A stretch of DNA of 64,000 nucleotides from Alteromonadaceae bacterium BrNp21-10 (GTDB taxonomy: Bacteria; Pseudomonadota; Gammaproteobacteria; Enterobacterales; Alteromonadaceae), in NCBI GenBank assembly GCA_030418115.1, contig JAUHQD010000004.1:1-64000 (forward strand). Reading direction: 5' to 3'. The notes beneath the pieces were generated by a model. The model did not search any database, had not been told where the DNA came from, and worked only from the letters and a program-made list of their open reading frames with translations. Positions 32,970 to 44,409 of the stretch are shown here, piece by piece. The position numbers and the translations under genes are program-made. Position 1 is the first letter of the stretch, and every line of letters starts with the position of its first letter.

Positions 32970-34502
32970 ATGGCTCGAGATATTATAAACATTAGCCAAC
33001 AACAATCGCAGCTCTATGCTGCGATTGATCTGGGCTCTAATAGTTTTCACATGGTAATTGTTAGCGTCTCTGCTGGCTCGGTACAAATTATTGGCAAGGT
33101 TAAGCAAAAAATCCGCCTAGCCGCCGGCTTAGATGAAAACATGATCCTCGATGACGCCAGCATGCGTCGCGGCTGGCGCTGTCTCAGTGCTTTTGCAGAA
33201 CGCATCATGGATATTCCCGCAGAAAATCTACGTGTTGTTGCAACGGCTACATTGCGCTTAGCAAAAAACGCCGAAGTATTTCTGCAAAAAGGCGAAGAAA
33301 TCCTCAACCACCCTATTAATGTCATTAGCGGCGAAGAAGAAGCACGGCAGATTTATCTTGGAGTCGCTTATACCTCAGCCAATATCGGCCATACTCTGGT
33401 CATTGATATTGGCGGTGCTAGCACCGAAATCATAGTAGGAGAAGGCTTTAAGCCAGCACAACTGACTAGTTTAAATATGGGTTGTGTCACCTTTTTAGAG
33501 CGCCATTTTACCGATGGCCAACTCAATCAACAAAACTTTGATGCTGCCATTAATGCGGCCAAGGCCTTGATCCAACCGGTAGCGGAAATGTTTATTCCCT
33601 ACAATTGGAATCAATGCATGGGGGCCTCTGGCACTCCGCAAGCCATTGTAGAGATACTCGTCGGCCAAGGCATTAACGATAGTATTCGCCTAGAATACTT
33701 GCATAATTTGATGCATAAATGTATCGAATGCAAAGAACTACAACACCTAGATATTGTTGGCCTTGATGAAACACGCAAGCAACCTTTTCCAAGCGGCTTA
33801 GCCATTCTCATTTCCCTTTTTGAAGTGTTGGATATCCAAGAAATGCAAATATCCGGCGGCGCACTGCGCGAAGGCCTTATATACGGCATGTTAGAGAATA
33901 TGCGTGAAGACAATGTTCGCCAAAATGCTCTCTTTCAAATTGCCCAGCGTTTTTACATTGATACTGCCCAAGCAATACGTGTTACCGCCGCTGCCAATGA
34001 ATTATTTGAACAAATTCCAGACAATGTTTGGCAAGCTAATTTTGATGCAGAGGGGGTACTCCAAGGCGCTACCATGCTGCACGAAATTGGCCTGCTCATC
34101 GAATATAAAAACTGTCATCTTCATGGCGCCTATATTCTCAAGCACTTGGATATTCAAGGGTATAGCCGCTTACAGCATGATGCTATCCGAGATTTAGTTG
34201 GTAACTTCCGACAGAATATTAATATTGACTCATTAAATAACTACCAGCAGCATTTACGCGAGAATTTAATGTTACTCACCAGCATTCTGCGGATTGCGGT
34301 TATTTTGTGTATTCGTCGCAATGACGGCAATTTACCCCATGTTAATCTTGAATATAACGGGCAATCTTTGACGCTGACCTTTCCTAACAACTGGCTAAAA
34401 TCTCATCCACTCATTGATGCTGAGTTAGCTAATGAAAAGTGGTTACAGCACCGTGCGGGTTGGTTGCTAGAATGTAAGCAAACTTCATCGGAGATTAGTT
34501 AA
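32970..34502 (+). CDS. gppA: Exopolyphosphatase / guanosine pentaphosphate phosphohydrolase
   Basis: Ppx/GppA-family phosphatase (510 aa) of the sugar-kinase/Hsp70 fold. It converts pppGpp to ppGpp and also hydrolyses polyphosphate. Two phosphate-binding motifs are visible: AAIDLGSNSFHMVIV (residues ~17-31) and VIDIGGASTEI (about 145-155), plus GEEEARQIYLGV and GGALREGLIYGML. A C-terminal HD-like helical domain follows (LHEIGLLIEYKNCHLHGAYIL). Family members split poorly into ppx and gppA by sequence; I favour gppA because it follows rhlB. The stop is 46 bases before the MITE-like element. Confidence 0.88.
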   Translation: MARDIINISQQQSQLYAAIDLGSNSFHMVIVSVSAGSVQIIGKVKQKIRLAAGLDENMILDDASMRRGWRCLSAFAERIMDIPAENLRVVATATLRLAKNAEVFLQKGEEILNHPINVISGEEEARQIYLGVAYTSANIGHTLVIDIGGASTEIIVGEGFKPAQLTSLNMGCVTFLERHFTDGQLNQQNFDAAINAAKALIQPVAEMFIPYNWNQCMGASGTPQAIVEILVGQGINDSIRLEYLHNLMHKCIECKELQHLDIVGLDETRKQPFPSGLAILISLFEVLDIQEMQISGGALREGLIYGMLENMREDNVRQNALFQIAQRFYIDTAQAIRVTAAANELFEQIPDNVWQANFDAEGVLQGATMLHEIGLLIEYKNCHLHGAYILKHLDIQGYSRLQHDAIRDLVGNFRQNINIDSLNNYQQHLRENLMLLTSILRIAVILCIRRNDGNLPHVNLEYNGQSLTLTFPNNWLKSHPLIDAELANEKWLQHRAGWLLECKQTSSEIS

Positions 34503-34548
34503 CCCCACAACTAAGGGACACTGCCATATCCCGAACTGAGATTACTTA

Positions 34549-34777
34549 ACCTCAACTCTGGATAAGAAATGTCGACGATGTAATATAATCATTTAATTTC
34601 AATAGGTTATATATTTAATGTTAAACGAACATGATTTTTATTCGGTACAGTGCGGTTATTTTTGTTCATATCAAGGCTCTTGTCTTGCTGTTTAGTCATT
34701 CTAAACCCAAGGCGAGCAACGCCGAGAGGGGCAAAAATAGCAGTGCTGTAAGGCGTTGCTTATCCAGAGTTGAGGTT
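34549..34777. mobile_element. MITE-like element with 19-bp terminal inverted repeats
   Basis: A 229-base stretch with perfect inverted ends, AACCTCAACTCTGGATAAG (34549-34567) and its complement at 34759-34777, flanked by the direct repeat ACTT (34545-34548 and 34778-34781), which would be the target duplication. It contains no usable ORF; an inner 8-bp inverted pair GCAACGCC/GGCGTTGC (34716-34723, 34752-34759) leads into the right end. It sits between gppA and the GGDEF/EAL gene, and the right ACTT overlaps the first two bases (plus strand) of the TTA that encodes that gene's stop codon. The source transposase is not in this window. Confidence 0.7.
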
Positions 34778-34779
34778 AC

Positions 34780-36648
34780 TTACCCTAAACTAGGATTACT
34801 TAATAAGGCCAAAAATGCTTCGGCACGCATGGGCCGATGAAAATAGTAGCCTTGGATCGCCTGAATGTTTTTATTTTTGAAATAATCGACTTCTGCCACC
34901 GATTCAACCCCTTCAATAATACAGCCTAATTTAAAATGACTGGCAATATCGATAATCGCATTTACCACTACCTGATTGGATGATTCGGTATTGATGTTAC
35001 TGATAAAACTCCGATCGATTTTGATCGCACACAACGGTAATTTATGTAAGTAAGATAATGACGAATAGCCGCTACCAAAGTCATCGAGCATAAACTGAAA
35101 ACCAAGGTCAACCAGTTGCTGAATTTTTTCCACTGCCGTTTCAATATCATCGATGGCGACCCCTTCCGTTATTTCTAGTCTGAGTCGAGATAGATCCGTT
35201 TGATATTGATTCACAGTGGATTGTAATTGCTGAATGAAATGCGGATGACAGAACTGCCTTGGACTGATATTAACACTGACATAGTCAATATTGGTCGCAT
35301 TTGGCATTGATACCAATTGATTAATAAATTGGCAAGCTTCAGCCAAAATCCACTGACTGATATCAATGATTTGCCCCGATTCTTCGGCAATGGGAATAAA
35401 TTCCGCCGGGCTAACCATACCTAAACTAGGACTATTCCAACGCACTAAGGCTTCGGCACCTGTCAGCGCACCATCAGGATGAACAATCGGTTGGTAGTAC
35501 AGCTCAAATTGTTTTTCTTGCAAAGCAACATGTAATTGTTTTTCGATATTGGCTCGCTGAATGGCATTTGTTTCCATGGCGTTTTCAAAAAAATGGAAGC
35601 CGTTGCGATTATTATGCTTAGTCCGATACATAGCAATATCAGCATTTTTTATAATGGCATCGCTCGCCTGCTGAACTGGAAGTGTATGAGTTTGCTGATT
35701 AGGGAAGACACAAACACCGATACTTAAGGTGATGTAAATAGTATGGTCGGTTAATTTAATTGGCTGACTAACCAGTTTGATCAGTTCTTCAGCGATACTA
35801 TGTGCTCGGGTAATGGTTTTAGTTTCATCCTGACTAATATTAGGCATTAGCAAGATAAACTCGTCCCCTCCCACTCGGGCAAGGGTCTCACCTTCACTGA
35901 TACATTGCTTAAGTAACACGGCAAGTGCAACTAATAATTCGTCACCTACACCGTGTCCCATGGTGTCATTAATAATTTTAAAGCGATCTAAATCGATAAA
36001 AAATAACGCCCCAAAATTGCTGTTGCGTTTAGCTGTGCCTATGGCTTTATTGAGATTAACGCTAAGTAACTTTCGATTAGGCAAATTAGTTAAGGTGTCA
36101 GTATAAATTTGTCGAGTGATCATTTTCTCGGCAGCTTTACGAGCTTCTACTTCTATCAGTAAATCTCGATGTTCTAAACAAGCGAGGCAACTAATCGCCA
36201 AACGCGAAAATATGGGAGGTAGCGCACTGAGTATAGCTGGCTCAATAGCAGAATGAAGACGCGCAAGAATAATCCAACCAAATGTAGGGATGCTAAAGAT
36301 ATAAAATAATTTATCTTTATTTTCTATGGTTTGCAGAGTACTTGTCTGATCGGATAGTGCGGACGGTTGCAAGTATTGGGCGAGATAACCTTGTTGCTCA
36401 GTATCTGATTCATGCTGTTTAGGAAAGCATAGATAGCTATAATCTTGTTTATTTGGCTGGCTCGGATCACTCTCATGCTCCACATTAGTCGGCTTATAAA
36501 ACAGGTAAATAGTATTCAGGCTAAGTCGTCGTTGAGCGGTAGTAAAAAAATTCGTTAGCATGCTTTCTAAATGCAAACTTTTGCCGATAGACATCGCCAA
36601 TTCATGCTGAATGGAAACTATTTGTAAGGTTTGTTTAATTTGTTCCAT
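34780..36648 (-). CDS. GGDEF-EAL cyclic di-GMP protein with N-terminal GAF-like sensor
   Basis: A 622-residue bifunctional c-di-GMP protein. Residues ~1-165 look like a GAF-type sensor (opening MEQIKQTLQIVSIQHELAMSIGKSLHLESML). The GGDEF domain (about 190-355) starts YTDTLTNLPNRKLL and has RVGGDEFILLMP, so the diguanylate cyclase site is intact. The EAL domain (about 370-615) has GAEALVRWNSP (intact EAL), VNISPRQFCHP, LEITEGVAI, DDFGSGYSSLSYLHKLP and KIDRSFI, so the phosphodiesterase site also looks complete. The net activity cannot be read from sequence. It lies 35 bases behind a FIST-domain gene in one operon, which would provide the signal input. There are no membrane segments. Confidence 0.9.
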   Translation of the reverse strand: MEQIKQTLQIVSIQHELAMSIGKSLHLESMLTNFFTTAQRRLSLNTIYLFYKPTNVEHESDPSQPNKQDYSYLCFPKQHESDTEQQGYLAQYLQPSALSDQTSTLQTIENKDKLFYIFSIPTFGWIILARLHSAIEPAILSALPPIFSRLAISCLACLEHRDLLIEVEARKAAEKMITRQIYTDTLTNLPNRKLLSVNLNKAIGTAKRNSNFGALFFIDLDRFKIINDTMGHGVGDELLVALAVLLKQCISEGETLARVGGDEFILLMPNISQDETKTITRAHSIAEELIKLVSQPIKLTDHTIYITLSIGVCVFPNQQTHTLPVQQASDAIIKNADIAMYRTKHNNRNGFHFFENAMETNAIQRANIEKQLHVALQEKQFELYYQPIVHPDGALTGAEALVRWNSPSLGMVSPAEFIPIAEESGQIIDISQWILAEACQFINQLVSMPNATNIDYVSVNISPRQFCHPHFIQQLQSTVNQYQTDLSRLRLEITEGVAIDDIETAVEKIQQLVDLGFQFMLDDFGSGYSSLSYLHKLPLCAIKIDRSFISNINTESSNQVVVNAIIDIASHFKLGCIIEGVESVAEVDYFKNKNIQAIQGYYFHRPMRAEAFLALLSNPSLG

Positions 36649-36683
36649 TTAATTAATGCTTCCGCCTTCCCATTGGCTATGAG

Positions 36684-37823
36684 TTAGTCTGAATCTTTGT
36701 TGCGATAACTTAAACCCGTCACCGCCGTTTTATTGTGAAAGTTAACCATACCTGCCTTACCAGAAGCAATTTCGCCTAACGCCAGTACACCAACCAAATG
36801 GGTGCCGGATGAAAAATTGTTCTGAATTGCCGTGAGTTCATTGAGGTAATCACCGGTTAAAAAAAGTTTTCGGCTAATGCAATCAAACAAGATACCATCA
36901 CCAAATTCCCTATTCTGTGCACCAATACTCAAGGCTGTTTTTACTGAATTAGACGCGGCCAAAATCAATTTATCCGTTTCACCATGCAGTATATAAAGCA
37001 TAGTGTTTTCAGGAATATTACCCACACAGATGAGACTTTGTTGCTCAGTAGTAATGGGGTCTCGCACTAACATGTCATCATCTAAACGTTCAATTCCAAA
37101 GGGAAAGGTTTTGGCAATCTCAAAGAATGGCGTGCTATTAAAATCGAGTTCGGTATGTTGACTCACCACATTCTGATAGACGGATAGGGCACTTTGAAAA
37201 TTAAGACTATTTATCTGGTTACCTTGTGCTTGAGAGGCTAAGAACGGCCCGGCTAGTTTTTCCCATCCATGGCCGATAGCCAATTCAAAAGGCTGATCTA
37301 AGGAAATCATCAGTAATGCATCAGCAAAAATGCCCTGATTACAGATAATACATGGCTTTTGTTCAAAACTAAGGGATCCGGCTCCGCCACCGAAAACATT
37401 CGCACCATGGCCGACTAAATGAAAAATTTGTTGTGTCATGTAATCAATATTATTGGCCAAGCCATCGACTAGCACCATGATTGACAGGCAATCTAAATTG
37501 ATAGTAGGGGAAAATTCTTGTTCTGCTGCGTTCTGCATATTGGCATGCAAACTGACGTTGACGTCAACAGCAAACCCAACGATTAGTGCGCCCTTCTCGT
37601 AAACCTTGCCATCACTTAGAAGACCGGGAAATACACCACCAAAGATAGGGATATCAAATTCGGCTAAGCACTGATTAAAAAAGCTAAGATCTTCATCGGC
37701 ATTATCGCAACATAAAATAAATACAGCTTTGACATTATGCTGTTGAGCATCGCGCAGCGCACCTAACATAGTCACTTCATTAACTGTTTCGATATAATTA
37801 ACAGATGCTATTAATGACGACAA
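36684..37823 (-). CDS. FIST domain signal-sensing protein
   Basis: A 379-residue cytosolic FIST_N/FIST_C protein. The N-terminal half contains AVFILCCDNADEDLSFFNQCL, a Gly-rich IFGGVFPGLLSDG turn and GHGANVFGGGAGSLSF. The C-terminal FIST_C half contains NTMLYILHGETDKLILAASNS and ENREFGDGILFDCISRKLFL-like blocks, ending LVGVLALGEIASGKAGMVNFHNKT, the typical family end. FIST domains sense small molecules; one branch (NosP) binds heme and nitric oxide and controls neighbouring c-di-GMP or phosphorelay proteins. The genomic link with the GGDEF-EAL gene just downstream fits that role, but heme or NO binding is inference. Confidence 0.85.
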   Translation of the reverse strand: MSSLIASVNYIETVNEVTMLGALRDAQQHNVKAVFILCCDNADEDLSFFNQCLAEFDIPIFGGVFPGLLSDGKVYEKGALIVGFAVDVNVSLHANMQNAAEQEFSPTINLDCLSIMVLVDGLANNIDYMTQQIFHLVGHGANVFGGGAGSLSFEQKPCIICNQGIFADALLMISLDQPFELAIGHGWEKLAGPFLASQAQGNQINSLNFQSALSVYQNVVSQHTELDFNSTPFFEIAKTFPFGIERLDDDMLVRDPITTEQQSLICVGNIPENTMLYILHGETDKLILAASNSVKTALSIGAQNREFGDGILFDCISRKLFLTGDYLNELTAIQNNFSSGTHLVGVLALGEIASGKAGMVNFHNKTAVTGLSYRNKDSD

Positions 37824-38080
37824 ATTAGGTTACCTCCCAGAGCGAAGAATATTGTACTAATCCGCACTAGATAAATGATCACTGTCAATGCGTTCTAGTC
37901 GCTTTGAGCAAGACATCACTATACGGGAACGCCTGTTCCCTTACCCATTGGGATTATTCTGAGACTAACCTATTTTTCATCAAAAGCTAGTTATTTAATT
38001 GAATTAAAAGCTTTTTTTAATTTTATCACCGCCAGAAAAGCCTTCTAAGTGATGAGCAAGTCGGCGAATTAAGTGCTCCT

Positions 38081-40992
<2,912 letters not shown>

Positions 40993-40995
40993 TAG

Positions 40996-41790
40996 CTAAC
41001 CAATAGCAGTGACAACATTGAATAAAGACCGGGCATTATTAAAGCTGGCTTGTTCTACCGCGGTAAGAGGCTGCTGAGTCAGCTCTGCATAATATCGCGC
41101 GATCTCGGGCAAGTAACAAGGTTCATTGCATTTTATCTTACCAACCAAAGTCTTAGGAGCCAAATAGGGCGCATCGGTTTCTAATAATAAACGATTGTTC
41201 GGTAATATCTGTATTGCCTGTTGTAAATCTTTGCCGCGCTTGTCATCACACAACCACCCAGTGATGCCAATATACAAATCCAGTGCTAAATAGCCTTCCA
41301 ATTGGGCTTGGTTGCCGGTAAAACAATGGGCGACACCGCCGACTAAATCTTGTCGATACAGTTTAAGCAACGCAATTTGTTCATCAAAGGCATCGCGCTC
41401 ATGCAAAAATACCGGTAACTGAGTTTCGCAGGCCAATTGTAATTGTGCTTCGAACACCGTCAACTGATCCTGCTTACTAGAAAAATTGCGATTAAAATCT
41501 AATCCACATTCACCAATCGCCTTAACACAAGGCAATTGCGCAAGAGCAATCAGGCGCTCCATATAATTGGCGGTAACATCACCGGCATAATGAGGATGAA
41601 CCCCTGCGGTACAATACAGGTTATCAGGATAGGTTTCTGTCAGTGCGACTGCTTTTTGACTTTCGTCAACCGACGTGCCGGTTACCAACAAGCTGTTGAC
41701 GTTAGCGGCAACAGCACGTTGCATAACACCATCAAGATCAGCATTAAAGCGGCTACTGGTTAAATTGATACCAATATCAAACCATGGCAT
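40996..41790 (-). CDS. tatD: TatD family metal-dependent DNase
   Basis: TIM-barrel metallohydrolase (264 aa) with 3'-5' exonuclease activity in E. coli TatD. The N-terminus FDIGINLTSSRF replaces the HxH of other TatD-like proteins, exactly as in true TatD. Other ligands are seen in IGECGLDFNRNFS (Glu), VFLHERDAF (His), GGVAHCFTGN (His) and LLLETDAPYLAPK (Asp). Length equals the E. coli protein. It is the last gene of the tatABCD group, 36 bases after tatC, and is not itself needed for Tat export. Confidence 0.93.
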   Translation of the reverse strand: MPWFDIGINLTSSRFNADLDGVMQRAVAANVNSLLVTGTSVDESQKAVALTETYPDNLYCTAGVHPHYAGDVTANYMERLIALAQLPCVKAIGECGLDFNRNFSSKQDQLTVFEAQLQLACETQLPVFLHERDAFDEQIALLKLYRQDLVGGVAHCFTGNQAQLEGYLALDLYIGITGWLCDDKRGKDLQQAIQILPNNRLLLETDAPYLAPKTLVGKIKCNEPCYLPEIARYYAELTQQPLTAVEQASFNNARSLFNVVTAIG

Positions 41791-41826
41791 CGCGCTTAGG
41801 GAGCTATAGTAGGTAGGGAATAAGTA

Positions 41827-42576
41827 CTAGCCCAATTCATCATCGACAGCCTCTTCGGTTGGTGCAGAGCGGCTATAAATGCCACCGACTAAGACGCCTA
41901 TTTCAAAAAGGATCCACATGGGAATCGCTAATAGCGTTTGCGATATGATGTCTGGAGGTGTTAATAACATGCCAAGAACAAATACTCCAACAATCACATA
42001 GGCACGCTTTTCACGCAGACTCTGTGGTGTGGTCATACCGCTCCAACACATTAAAACAATGGCGATGGGAATTTCGAAAGAGACCCCAAAAGCAAAAAAT
42101 AACTTTAAAACCAGATCCAGATAACTCGTGATATCGGTGGCTACCGTTACCCCTTCGGGTGCCATGCCAGTAAAAAAGGCAAAAGCGATGGGAAACACCA
42201 CAAAATAGGCAAAGGAGATACCTAAATAGAACAATAAGGTGCTGGATAATAACAATGGCACAATCAGGCGTTTTTCGTTTTTGTATAAGCCTGGCGCAAC
42301 AAAGCCCCATACTTGATACAACACCGATGGGATCGCCACAAAAAATGATAACACTAGCGTTAGCTTAAAGGGCGCGAAGAAGGGGGCAGTGAGATCAGTG
42401 GCAATCATCTGCGTATCTGCAGGGAGGACATCCAGCAGCGGTTTGGCTAACAAATAATACAAATCGTTAGCAAAGTACACCAAACACAAAAACACCGCTA
42501 AAACACTTAATAGTGCTTTAAGTAGGCGGTTGCGAAGTTCTACTAAATGTTCAATTAGGCTCTGAGCTGCTGCCAT
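41827..42576 (-). CDS. tatC: Twin-arginine translocase subunit TatC
   Basis: Six-helix inner-membrane core of the Tat translocase that binds twin-arginine signal peptides (249 aa). It shows the N-terminal [16 protein letters not shown] with the conserved Glu, the family motif [26 protein letters not shown] in the first cytoplasmic loop region, [15 protein letters not shown], and [14 protein letters not shown] with the conserved Glu in helix 4. Its start overlaps the end of tatB by 26 bases. Confidence 0.97.
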   Translation of the reverse strand: MAAAQSLIEHLVELRNRLLKALLSVLAVFLCLVYFANDLYYLLAKPLLDVLPADTQMIATDLTAPFFAPFKLTLVLSFFVAIPSVLYQVWGFVAPGLYKNEKRLIVPLLLSSTLLFYLGISFAYFVVFPIAFAFFTGMAPEGVTVATDITSYLDLVLKLFFAFGVSFEIPIAIVLMCWSGMTTPQSLREKRAYVIVGVFVLGMLLTPPDIISQTLLAIPMWILFEIGVLVGGIYSRSAPTEEAVDDELG

Positions 42577-42877
42577 CTTCTGGTTTTTTATATGGATGTT
42601 GCACGGATTTAGCCGATTCGGTTAATTGCTTAACGCTTTTTTCCAAATCAGGCGTGAGGTTTTTCATACTGAGTTCTTCGGCTTTTTTCAAATCGGCATG
42701 CAATTCATGAATACGTAACTGCTCGCTCATTTCCTCTTTAAAACCGGAAACCACCGACTTAGCCGAACGAAATGTCTTACTGGCAGAGCGAATTGCGCCG
42801 GGTAGTCGCTCTGGGCCAAGCACCAGTAAAGCAACTACGCCAATAAGCAACAATTCCCAAAAGCCGATATCGAACAT
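42551..42877 (-). CDS. tatB: Twin-arginine translocase subunit TatB
   Basis: A 108-residue single-span protein that forms the receptor complex with TatC. It shows the typical start [26 protein letters not shown] (membrane helix with conserved Glu and the GPERLP hinge) followed by a long charged amphipathic helix. It overlaps tatA by one base and tatC by 26. It is shorter than E. coli TatB (171) because the C-terminal tail is short, as in other alteromonads. Confidence 0.95.
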   Translation of the reverse strand: MFDIGFWELLLIGVVALLVLGPERLPGAIRSASKTFRSAKSVVSGFKEEMSEQLRIHELHADLKKAEELSMKNLTPDLEKSVKQLTESAKSVQHPYKKPEDGSSSEPN

Positions 42878-43116
42878 TACTCAGACTTTTCCTTTTGCTT
42901 TTCACTGCTGGCAGTTGTGGTATCTTCGTCCACAGCACTGCTGACTTTTTTCTGTTCGTCAAAGGTTGCATCGGCGTCTTGATCGCTGACCGCTTTTTTA
43001 AAGCCTTTGATCGCCGAGCCCAAATCAGAGCCTAAAGTACGGAATTTCTTAGTACCAAAGAGTAATACTACAATGACTAAAACAATAGCGAGTTGCCAAA
43101 TACTAATACCTGCCAC
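42877..43116 (-). CDS. tatA: Twin-arginine translocase subunit TatA
   Basis: A 79-residue pore-forming Tat subunit. The N-terminus [43 protein letters not shown] has the short membrane helix, the FGTKK hinge and the amphipathic helix with the [10 protein letters not shown] motif. An acidic, Ser/Thr-rich tail follows. It is the first gene of tatABCD. The 291-base gap upstream to the divergent gene at 43408 contains the promoters, and I see no other element in it. Confidence 0.96.
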   Translation of the reverse strand: MAGISIWQLAIVLVIVVLLFGTKKFRTLGSDLGSAIKGFKKAVSDQDADATFDEQKKVSSAVDEDTTTASSEKQKEKSE

Positions 43117-43407
43117 AAGGTTCTCCTTAAGTTCATTTTTTCGCTATTATACGTAGCTTATTGAAAAGGTCACTGGATTTGATCCAAAGTATTTCATTAG
43201 CCACAATTAGGAGCCTATTAAACTTTGGCGTGTGTTTTTTACAGCAGTTTGCAGCATATTTATACAAGGTAGAGCGAGTGCGCTGTCTTTATTTCTACAT
43301 AAGTGAACAATAACACGGTAGAAATGGGTGATAAGCGCTGCCCGAAGAGGTCAATCCAACATCAAGGATCAACAGACCCTGTTGCGATTTTTAAAAGGAT
43401 GCGTTAA

Positions 43408-44340
43408 TTGAAGGCTTGTTTAGCAATATGCTATTGCTTGTTGTTTTTCCCGCAACTATTGATGGCCGAGACCGAAGATCCATCGGTCGATTACCCTTGG
43501 TTGGATTCGATGCATAGCGATGTATCCCAGTCGGTTCATTCCACCGCAGAATGGTTTGATAGTTTCTTTTTAACTGAGGAATACACGGACGATCAAAAGG
43601 CGGCCGGTGAAGCCCGCATTATGCTGGGCTGGGAGCCTCGCAGTAGTAGTTTAAATGAATTTGTCAGTCGTTTTCGTATACGTGTCAAATTACCCAAGGC
43701 TAAACACCAAACCGATTTGGTCTTTTCCGATTTTGATGAAGAAGAACAAAATACCCCTATTCGTATTGCCAAGAATAATGTCGTCGACGACCCTCACCGC
43801 TTTAACCTTGCCTTACGCTGGACCTCGAAACACGATGAAAAAGCCGACCTGTCCCATCGCATTGGTATTGGTCGTAAATTACAGCCTTTTGTAAAAAGTC
43901 GTTATCGGCGCATATTTGAGCTCAGTGCCAGCAGTAATCTAAACTGGGAGACTTCCGCCTATTGGTACAGTCGCGACGGCTTAGGGGCGCATTTTATGCT
44001 GCAATATGAAACCAATATTTCCACTACTGATCTTTTTCGCTTTGATAATCATTTTTACTACCGCGACAGGTTTAATGATTGGATTTGGCATCACAGCGCC
44101 TATAACTTTCATCAACTAGATAGTAAATCGGCACTGATTTACGGCCTATACGTAGAAGGCAATAGCCAACCAAATTATCGTGTTGAGGAATATTTAATCA
44201 GTGCCCGTTGGCGCAAAAATGCATTACGAGAATGGCTGTATTTTGAAGTGGAACCTTTTTTGCTGTGGCGCCGCGATGAAGACTTTAATACTTCTATTGG
44301 CCTAGCTATGCGAGTAGAAGGTTATTTTGGTGGTTATTAG
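43408..44340 (+). CDS. Hypothetical exported protein, probably outer-membrane associated
   Basis: A 310-residue protein without a family I can name. It has a signal peptide (MKACLAICYCLLFFPQLLMAETEDPS). The rest is rich in aromatic and charged residues in alternating short strands (RFRIRVKLPK, HRFNLALRWTSK, RIFELSASSNLNWETSAYWYSRDG, FRFDNHFYYRDRFNDWIW) and ends in Phe/Tyr-rich EGYFGGY, which suggests a small beta-barrel or other outer-membrane beta protein. The only usable start is TTG, with AAGGA ten bases before it. It stands alone and opposite in direction between ubiB and tatA, splitting the ubiEJB-tatABCD order known from E. coli. Confidence 0.7.
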   Translation: MKACLAICYCLLFFPQLLMAETEDPSVDYPWLDSMHSDVSQSVHSTAEWFDSFFLTEEYTDDQKAAGEARIMLGWEPRSSSLNEFVSRFRIRVKLPKAKHQTDLVFSDFDEEEQNTPIRIAKNNVVDDPHRFNLALRWTSKHDEKADLSHRIGIGRKLQPFVKSRYRRIFELSASSNLNWETSAYWYSRDGLGAHFMLQYETNISTTDLFRFDNHFYYRDRFNDWIWHHSAYNFHQLDSKSALIYGLYVEGNSQPNYRVEEYLISARWRKNALREWLYFEVEPFLLWRRDEDFNTSIGLAMRVEGYFGGY

Positions 44341-44409
44341 GGACTGCAAAAATAGACTTCAAATACCCACCGCCCTTAAATCTGCATTCTTTCTAACAAC
44401 AAGCTAACT

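Noticed and set aside
37925-37940. GGGAAC-GCCT-GTTCCC hairpin upstream of the FIST gene
   Set aside because: No U run on either side, and the position between two minus-strand genes does not favour termination; too little to name.
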